Shown here: in pieces, positions 6,076 to 10,779 of the stretch
Position numbering within the stretch: the stretch's first letter is position 1
Layout of the letters: each line of letters begins with the position of its first letter
NCBI RefSeq assembly: GCF_000272405.2
Contig: NZ_AJZM02000129.1
Location: 1 to 10,779 of the forward strand
Reading direction: 5' to 3'
Length of the DNA: 10,779 nucleotides
Origin: Vibrio tasmaniensis 1F-187
GTDB lineage: Bacteria > Pseudomonadota > Gammaproteobacteria > Enterobacterales > Vibrionaceae
The notes under the pieces: model-generated
Databases searched by the model: none
Told to the model about the DNA's origin: nothing
Seen by the model: only the letters and a program-made list of their open reading frames with translations
Translations under genes and position numbers: made by a program

Positions 6076-8070
6076 ATGATTACACGAACTAAATTAGCTG
6101 ACGCTATTCGCGTTCTAAGCATGGACGCTGTACAAAAAGCAGGATCGGGCCACCCCGGAGCACCGATGGGCATGGCCGATATCGCTGAAGTTCTATGGCG
6201 TGATTTTCTAAAACACAACCCGAGCAACCCTAACTGGGCCGACCGCGACCGTTTTATCTTGTCGAATGGCCATGGCTCAATGCTTATCTATAGCTTGTTA
6301 CACCTATCTGGTTACGAGCTATCAATGGATGACATCAAATCTTTCCGTCAATTACACAGTAAAACCGCAGGTCACCCTGAATACGGTTACGCTCCAGGTA
6401 TTGAAACCACTACCGGCCCATTAGGACAAGGCATCACCAACGGTGTCGGCATGGCTTTGGCTGAAAAGGTGCTGGGTGAACAGTTCAACCGTGAAGACCA
6501 CGATATTGTTGATCACCACACCTACGTGTTCATGGGTGACGGCTGCATGATGGAAGGTATTTCTCATGAAGCATGTTCACTTGCCGGTACGCTTGGACTA
6601 GGGAAACTGGTCGCTTTTTGGGATGACAATGGCATTTCGATTGATGGCGAAGTCGACGGCTGGTTCTCTGATGACACACCAAAACGTTTTGAAGCCTACG
6701 GTTGGCATGTTATTGCTGATGTTGATGGTCATAACGCTGATGATATTCACAAAGCAATTACTGAAGCTAAAGCCGTAACAGATAAACCAACCTTAATTTG
6801 CTGCAAAACCGTGATTGGTTTTGGCTCACCAAACAAGTCAGCCAGTCATGACTGTCATGGTGCTCCGTTAGGTGCTGATGAAGTCGCATTGGTTCGACTC
6901 AACCTCGGCTGGGACCATCCTGAATTTGAAATTCCTCAAGATGTATACCAAGCATGGGATGGGAAAGAGAAAGGACAAAGCAATGAAGATGATTGGCAAA
7001 CACGTTTCAATGCTTATCAAGAGGCGCACCCAGAATTAGCCGCTGAGTTTTTGCGTCGTAGCCAGAACCTATTACCTGAAAATTGGGATCAGCACACTCA
7101 AGACCTAATCCAGACTTTGCAAGCGAATCCACAAACCATCGCGACTCGCAAAGCATCACAAAATACTATTGAAGCATTCGGACCATTACTGCCAGAGTTT
7201 TTGGGAGGTTCTGCCGATTTAACCCCTTCAAACTTAACTAACTGGTCAGGCTCAAAAGCAATTACCGCTCAAGATGCGTCAGGAAACTACTTGAGTTACG
7301 GCGTTCGTGAATTTGCGATGTCTGCAATGATGAATGGCGTGGCGTTGCATGGAGGCTTTATCCCATACGGCGGTACGTTCTTGATGTTCATGGAGTACGC
7401 TCGTAACGCGCTTCGTATGGCAGCACTAATGAAGCAACGCAGTATCTTCGTTTATACCCATGACTCTATCGGTTTGGGGGAAGATGGTCCGACACACCAA
7501 CCGGTTGAACAAATCGCATCGCTTCGACTTACCCCAAACATGAGCACTTGGCGTCCTTGCGACCAAGTAGAAACCGCGGTGGCTTGGAAGTCTGCTATCG
7601 AACGTTTTGATGGTCCAACGTCATTGATTTTCTCTCGCCAGAATCTTGTTCAATTCGAGCGTGATCAAGACACGCTTTCCAATGTAGCGAAAGGTGGATA
7701 CATCCTTTCTGACTGTGAAGGCGAACCACAACTTATTTTGATTGCAACCGGCTCTGAAGTGGCACTTGCCATGGAAGCAAAAGCACAACTCAGCCATATT
7801 CGCTGCCGCGTAGTTTCAATGCCGGCCACCGATATTTTTGACGCACAAAGCGCGGAATACAAGGAACAGGTTTTACCAAGCCATGTGACAGCACGAGTTG
7901 CCATAGAGGCTGGTATCCGTGACTACTGGTTCAAGTATGTCGGGCTACACGGCGACATTGTGGGAATGACAAGCTTTGGTGAATCAGCACCAGCAGAACA
8001 ACTCTTCGAAATGTTTGGATTTACGGTTGAAAACATCGTTGAAAAATCCCTAGCGGTTCTGGAGAAGTAA
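6076..8070 (+). CDS. tkt: Transketolase
   Basis: 664 residues, essentially the length of E. coli TktA (663). It transfers two-carbon ketol units between pentose, hexose and tetrose phosphates using thiamine diphosphate, in the cytoplasm. The TPP-binding domain shows [10 protein letters not shown] (H26), SNGHGS (H66), AGHPE (H100), GPLGQG (114-119) and the Mg/TPP motif GDGCMMEG (154-161) with N185 downstream. The pyrimidine-binding domain has [11 protein letters not shown] with the catalytic glutamate and [15 protein letters not shown] with the substrate histidine. A C-terminal domain follows. AGGAG (6064-6068) overlaps the transaldolase stop and lies 7 bases from the ATG. The next start follows after a single base. 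All catalytic residues that I can place are intact, so it should be active. Confidence 0.98.
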   Translation: MITRTKLADAIRVLSMDAVQKAGSGHPGAPMGMADIAEVLWRDFLKHNPSNPNWADRDRFILSNGHGSMLIYSLLHLSGYELSMDDIKSFRQLHSKTAGHPEYGYAPGIETTTGPLGQGITNGVGMALAEKVLGEQFNREDHDIVDHHTYVFMGDGCMMEGISHEACSLAGTLGLGKLVAFWDDNGISIDGEVDGWFSDDTPKRFEAYGWHVIADVDGHNADDIHKAITEAKAVTDKPTLICCKTVIGFGSPNKSASHDCHGAPLGADEVALVRLNLGWDHPEFEIPQDVYQAWDGKEKGQSNEDDWQTRFNAYQEAHPELAAEFLRRSQNLLPENWDQHTQDLIQTLQANPQTIATRKASQNTIEAFGPLLPEFLGGSADLTPSNLTNWSGSKAITAQDASGNYLSYGVREFAMSAMMNGVALHGGFIPYGGTFLMFMEYARNALRMAALMKQRSIFVYTHDSIGLGEDGPTHQPVEQIASLRLTPNMSTWRPCDQVETAVAWKSAIERFDGPTSLIFSRQNLVQFERDQDTLSNVAKGGYILSDCEGEPQLILIATGSEVALAMEAKAQLSHIRCRVVSMPATDIFDAQSAEYKEQVLPSHVTARVAIEAGIRDYWFKYVGLHGDIVGMTSFGESAPAEQLFEMFGFTVENIVEKSLAVLEK

Positions 8071-8071
8071 T

Positions 8072-8785
8072 ATGAGCATGGCACAACGCTTTATTGAAAA
8101 CCAAAGCCAAGACTGCCTGCGAACTAAGGCTGCAAAAGTAGCCTTAGAGCAAGTCCTAAAAACGCTAACACCTTCTAGCGTGATTGGTATCGGCACAGGT
8201 GCAACAGTTGAAGTATTCATTCAACTATTGAAAGAAAGTGGCGCTGAGTTTGCTCACTGCGTATCCAGTTCGGTTCGCTCAAGTCGAGCTTTATCCTCTG
8301 CAGGGCTGAATGAGATATCCATATCTGAATGTGGCCGTGTTGATTTCTACATTGATGGCATTGATGAAGGTCTTACAACCGGCATGACCGTGAAAGGTGG
8401 TGGTGCAGCACTGGCTCGTGAAAAAGTACTCGCGACGCTTGCGCTAAGCTTCATCACCATCGCAGATAGCGGTCGATTGGTCACTCAACTCGGAAAGTTT
8501 CCACTCCCTGTAGAGGTTTTACCTGCCGCACAAACCGCTGTGTTTAATGCCTTACAAAGCCTTGGTGGACACCCGACGTTGCGCCAAGACTGCACCACTG
8601 ATAACGGCAATATCATTCTCGATGTTGCTCATTTGGACATCGCTGAACCAAAACGATTAGAACTCCAAATTAACGCTATTCCTGGCGTCGTCGAGAACGG
8701 TATTTTCGCGCAAAGATCGGCTGATTTCATGGCTTTTTCGAATGCAGAAGGTACGTATTTATTATCAAAGCAACACGTTCAATAG
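8072..8785 (+). CDS. rpiA: Ribose-5-phosphate isomerase A family protein, divergent
   Basis: 237 residues, somewhat longer than E. coli RpiA (219). RpiA interconverts ribose-5-P and ribulose-5-P. Family motifs are clear: GIGTGAT (39-45), YIDGIDE (93-99), VKGGGAALAREK (107-118), LGKFPLPVEVLP, TDNGNIILDV and INAIPGVVENGIFA. Equivalents of the catalytic residues of E. coli RpiA (D81, D84, K94, E103) appear as D95, D98, K108 and E117. Differences are a longer N-terminus, DGADE changed to DGIDE, and the SSSD-x-ST loop reading SSSVRSS. These may alter substrate preference, so an isomerase for a related aldose phosphate is possible. GGAG (8061-8064) gives good spacing to the ATG at 8072; an ATG two codons in (8078) is an alternative. 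The stop of transketolase lies one base upstream. Confidence 0.87.
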   Translation: MSMAQRFIENQSQDCLRTKAAKVALEQVLKTLTPSSVIGIGTGATVEVFIQLLKESGAEFAHCVSSSVRSSRALSSAGLNEISISECGRVDFYIDGIDEGLTTGMTVKGGGAALAREKVLATLALSFITIADSGRLVTQLGKFPLPVEVLPAAQTAVFNALQSLGGHPTLRQDCTTDNGNIILDVAHLDIAEPKRLELQINAIPGVVENGIFAQRSADFMAFSNAEGTYLLSKQHVQ

Positions 8786-8865
8786 CTGGGATTTATAATC
8801 AAAATGAGACCTCGCTTGCAAGTCTATTTACAAGCATGTCAGTAAGGATAATTTAGGAATAAAAC

Positions 8866-10296
8866 ATGACGGAAAGCAATTTTTCAGCTCAAACACTGCG
8901 CTATTTTGATTCAAATATTGAAACGTTTACGCGTGATCTATCTGAGCTAATTGCTATTCCGTCTGTACGAGATATCAGCAGCTGTTCACCCAATGCTCCT
9001 TTTGGTTTACCGATTAGAAACGCATTCGACTTTCTCATTAACTGGGCGAAACGAGAAGGGTTTGAAGTCCGTGATCATGATGGTTATGCCTTGGACATCA
9101 GCTTTGGCGAAGGCTTACAAGAAATCGGCATATTGCATCATGTAGATGTGGTAGAAGCAGGTAATTTGGACTCATGGTTAACCCCTGCATTTGAGATGCA
9201 CCAACAAGGTGATGACTTATTGGGGCGAGGCGTTACCGACAACAAAGGCCCGTTAATGGCCAGTCTGTATATTCTCAAGATGTTTAAAGCGCTTGATGTA
9301 ACACTCGACAAAAAAATAAGAGTGATCATCGGCGGCGCAGAAGAGACAACTTGGGAATGTGTAGAGCATTATTTTAATCATAACCCTCAACCGGATTATG
9401 GTTTCTCTCCAGATGGCGACTTCCCAATCGTTAATGGAGAAAAAGGCATCCTATATGCGTCATTGCAACGAGAATTCCCAACTCACAATGGCCTAGGAAC
9501 TTGTCAGATCGTAAGCATTGAAAGTGAGCGTGACAGAACATCCACCTGCTATCAATTATCGATTTATCTGACAGGAGAAAAAGCGGCTGAAGTAGCAGCA
9601 ACATTTGAAACTTCAGCAACGGTCACTCTTGCCAATGTGGCACAAAGTGACAACCACCAACAAAAGGAGTTGTACTGCGTTGAGTTGTCAACGCCGTGGG
9701 AGAAATCTCGCAACCCGCATAAGGTCGATAACTGTATGGATCAGTTTGTTCGTCACATGCGACATGTTGAAGGGTTAGACACTAACTCTCGAAATTTAAT
9801 TGATTTACTAGACGCGTGTTTTAGTGATTCCAATGATGCTTCGAAATTAGGGCTAGCACACCAAGATAAGGAAATGGGGTCGACTACATGCTGTGTCTCC
9901 TCCATCAATTTGAATCAACATGGCTACAACTTGGATTTTGATTTTCGGTTTCCTAAAGGACTGACTATCGATCAAGCTCGTACCCAACTCCAGTATGTAT
10001 CCCAACAATACGGAGTGAGATTGATTGAACACCAGTACTTACCTCTATCTTACCTCTCACCCGAAAGTGAACTTATCCAAGCAATGGGAAAAGCTTATTC
10101 CGAAGTTACCAAAATGGACGCTCAGTGCTTTAGTAAAGGTGCGGCTTCTTACGCGCGCGCGCTAAACAATGGTGTGGCATTCGGACCTACTTTTCCTGGT
10201 GATGTGACTCGTGTCCATGAGCCTAATGAAAGGCTCAGCCTCGAGTCATTAAAAAGAGCAATAACAATATACGTGAAAGTTCTCATATCACTTTAG
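8866..10296 (+). CDS. M20 family metallopeptidase, Sapep/PepV-type dipeptidase
   Basis: 476 residues, the usual length of Sapep/PepV di-zinc dipeptidases, which cleave dipeptides and some tripeptides in the cytoplasm. No signal peptide is visible. Zinc site and catalytic motifs appear in order: LHHVDVV (H92, D94), GRGVTDNKGP (bridging D125), GGAEETTWE (E159 catalytic base, E160 ligand), FSPDGDFPIVNGEKG (D183) and VHEPNE near the end (H451). The lid/dimerisation domain lies between about 200 and 390. AGGA (8855-8858) lies 7 bases before the ATG; an 80-bp gap with a small GCTTG/CAAGC hairpin (8814-8818/8831-8835) separates it from rpiA. The EIIC start follows after 9 bp. A dipeptidase sandwiched between pentose phosphate genes and a PTS permease is unexpected and may process a peptide part of the imported compound. 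Confidence 0.9.
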   Translation: MTESNFSAQTLRYFDSNIETFTRDLSELIAIPSVRDISSCSPNAPFGLPIRNAFDFLINWAKREGFEVRDHDGYALDISFGEGLQEIGILHHVDVVEAGNLDSWLTPAFEMHQQGDDLLGRGVTDNKGPLMASLYILKMFKALDVTLDKKIRVIIGGAEETTWECVEHYFNHNPQPDYGFSPDGDFPIVNGEKGILYASLQREFPTHNGLGTCQIVSIESERDRTSTCYQLSIYLTGEKAAEVAATFETSATVTLANVAQSDNHQQKELYCVELSTPWEKSRNPHKVDNCMDQFVRHMRHVEGLDTNSRNLIDLLDACFSDSNDASKLGLAHQDKEMGSTTCCVSSINLNQHGYNLDFDFRFPKGLTIDQARTQLQYVSQQYGVRLIEHQYLPLSYLSPESELIQAMGKAYSEVTKMDAQCFSKGAASYARALNNGVAFGPTFPGDVTRVHEPNERLSLESLKRAITIYVKVLISL

Positions 10297-10305
10297 GAGT
10301 AAATT

Positions 10306-10779
10306 ATGAGAGATAAGGTTCAAGCACTTGCTGGAGGTATGATGGTATCCATCATCGTACTGGTTATCGCAGGTATATTTATTGGTGTGGGCGCTGGTGT
10401 TGTAAACCAAATGTCTGCTACCGACTCTGTTATTTGGGCATTCTTTAAGCTGATGTTAGATCTTGGCTTGATGGTCATGCGCAATCTACCGCCTTTCTTT
10501 GCGATTGGTCTAGCGTTCGCGCTGGCGAAATCTGAAAAAGGTTGGGCAGCCTTCACTGGCTTTACCATGTTCATGTGTTTCAACGTCGCTATCGGATCGA
10601 TCGCTGCATTTCACGGATGGACTCAAGAAACTACAAGCGTTGCGTCATTAATGAATGATGCTGGCTACGACAAAGTAGCAGCGCAAAACTTCAACTCTTT
10701 ATGGGGTGAGTCTTTAGGTATCTTCGCTTACAACATGGGGATCTTTAGCGGTATTCTTGTTGGTTGTATTACGGCTTGG
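10306..10779 (+). CDS. PTS permease EIIC, glucose/maltose/N-acetylglucosamine family (3' truncated by window)
   Basis: 158 residues are seen and the frame is still open at the right edge. The start is ATG at 10306 with AGGAG (10295-10299) overlapping the dipeptidase stop. The protein begins with a hydrophobic segment (about 12-31, MMVSIIVLVIAGIFIGVGAG) with no cleavable signal. It continues with the segment NLPPFFAIGLAFALAKSEKG-WAAFTGF, which matches the characteristic lFaIGvA-x-GlAk-x-x-kG-x-aAf block of glucose-family EIIC domains (PF02378). YNMGIFSGILVGCITAW matches the later conserved membrane segment. EIIC forms the sugar channel in the inner membrane and needs an EIIB domain, either fused downstream or separate, to phosphorylate the sugar. 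The substrate cannot be deduced. Being last in view, it links the operon to uptake of a sugar or amino sugar. Confidence 0.88.
   Translation, partial: MRDKVQALAGGMMVSIIVLVIAGIFIGVGAGVVNQMSATDSVIWAFFKLMLDLGLMVMRNLPPFFAIGLAFALAKSEKGWAAFTGFTMFMCFNVAIGSIAAFHGWTQETTSVASLMNDAGYDKVAAQNFNSLWGESLGIFAYNMGIFSGILVGCITAW

Noticed and set aside
8794..8799. TATAAT as an internal promoter before the dipeptidase gene
   Set aside because: The -10 box is perfect, but no acceptable -35 lies 16-18 bp upstream (CAACAC/AACACG).
1..10779. CRISPR arrays, tRNA/rRNA genes, insertion sequences, integrase or attachment sites
   Set aside because: None seen: no spaced identical repeats, no transposase or integrase motifs, no tRNA-like folds, and no terminal inverted repeats flanking the cluster.

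Overview
The window reads as chromosomal DNA of a gammaproteobacterium, most likely a Vibrio or close relative. Base composition is moderate. The transaldolase and transketolase follow the enterobacterial/vibrio TalB and TktA sequences closely, and the left edge carries the start of a CspA-type cold-shock protein with a Vibrio-like N-terminus (MSNKTNGVVKWFNEEK). This assignment rests on remembered family sequences, not on a search.

Layout. Positions 1-48 (minus) are the first 16 codons of a cold-shock gene. Positions 49-470 hold its probable long structured leader, some featureless DNA and a weak terminator for the next minus-strand gene. Positions 471-1247 (minus) encode a DeoR-family regulator very like UlaR. 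A 211-bp divergent control region (1248-1458) is packed with TTTTGA/TCAAAA and TGAC/GTCA half-sites, many spaced one helical turn (10 bp) apart. From 1459 to the right edge, nine genes run on the plus strand with short gaps or an overlap, apparently as one operon: Cof-type HAD phosphatase, divergent ribulose-phosphate-3-epimerase-family protein, iron-dependent alcohol dehydrogenase, beta-PGM-like HAD phosphatase, transaldolase, transketolase, RpiA-type isomerase, Sapep-type M20 dipeptidase, and the start of a glucose-family PTS EIIC permease that runs off the edge.

How it may work (inference). The PTS permease would import and phosphorylate a sugar. The epimerase, isomerase, transketolase and transaldolase together form a nearly complete private non-oxidative pentose phosphate branch that could feed the product into fructose-6-P and glyceraldehyde-3-P. 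The dehydrogenase and two phosphatases could oxidise a polyol or aldehyde, or relieve toxic sugar-phosphate build-up. The UlaR-like protein probably represses the operon and itself through the half-site array. The ascorbate genes UlaA-F that normally accompany UlaR are not seen here, so the substrate is open. The dipeptidase is the odd member and hints at an amino-acid- or peptide-linked substrate.

The most interesting points are the unexplained PTS/pentose-phosphate/dipeptidase gene combination, the phased operator array, the epimerase with conserved metal ligands but no usual phosphate-binding loop, a possible H-type pseudoknot in the cold-shock leader, and two consecutive hairpins between the epimerase and dehydrogenase genes.
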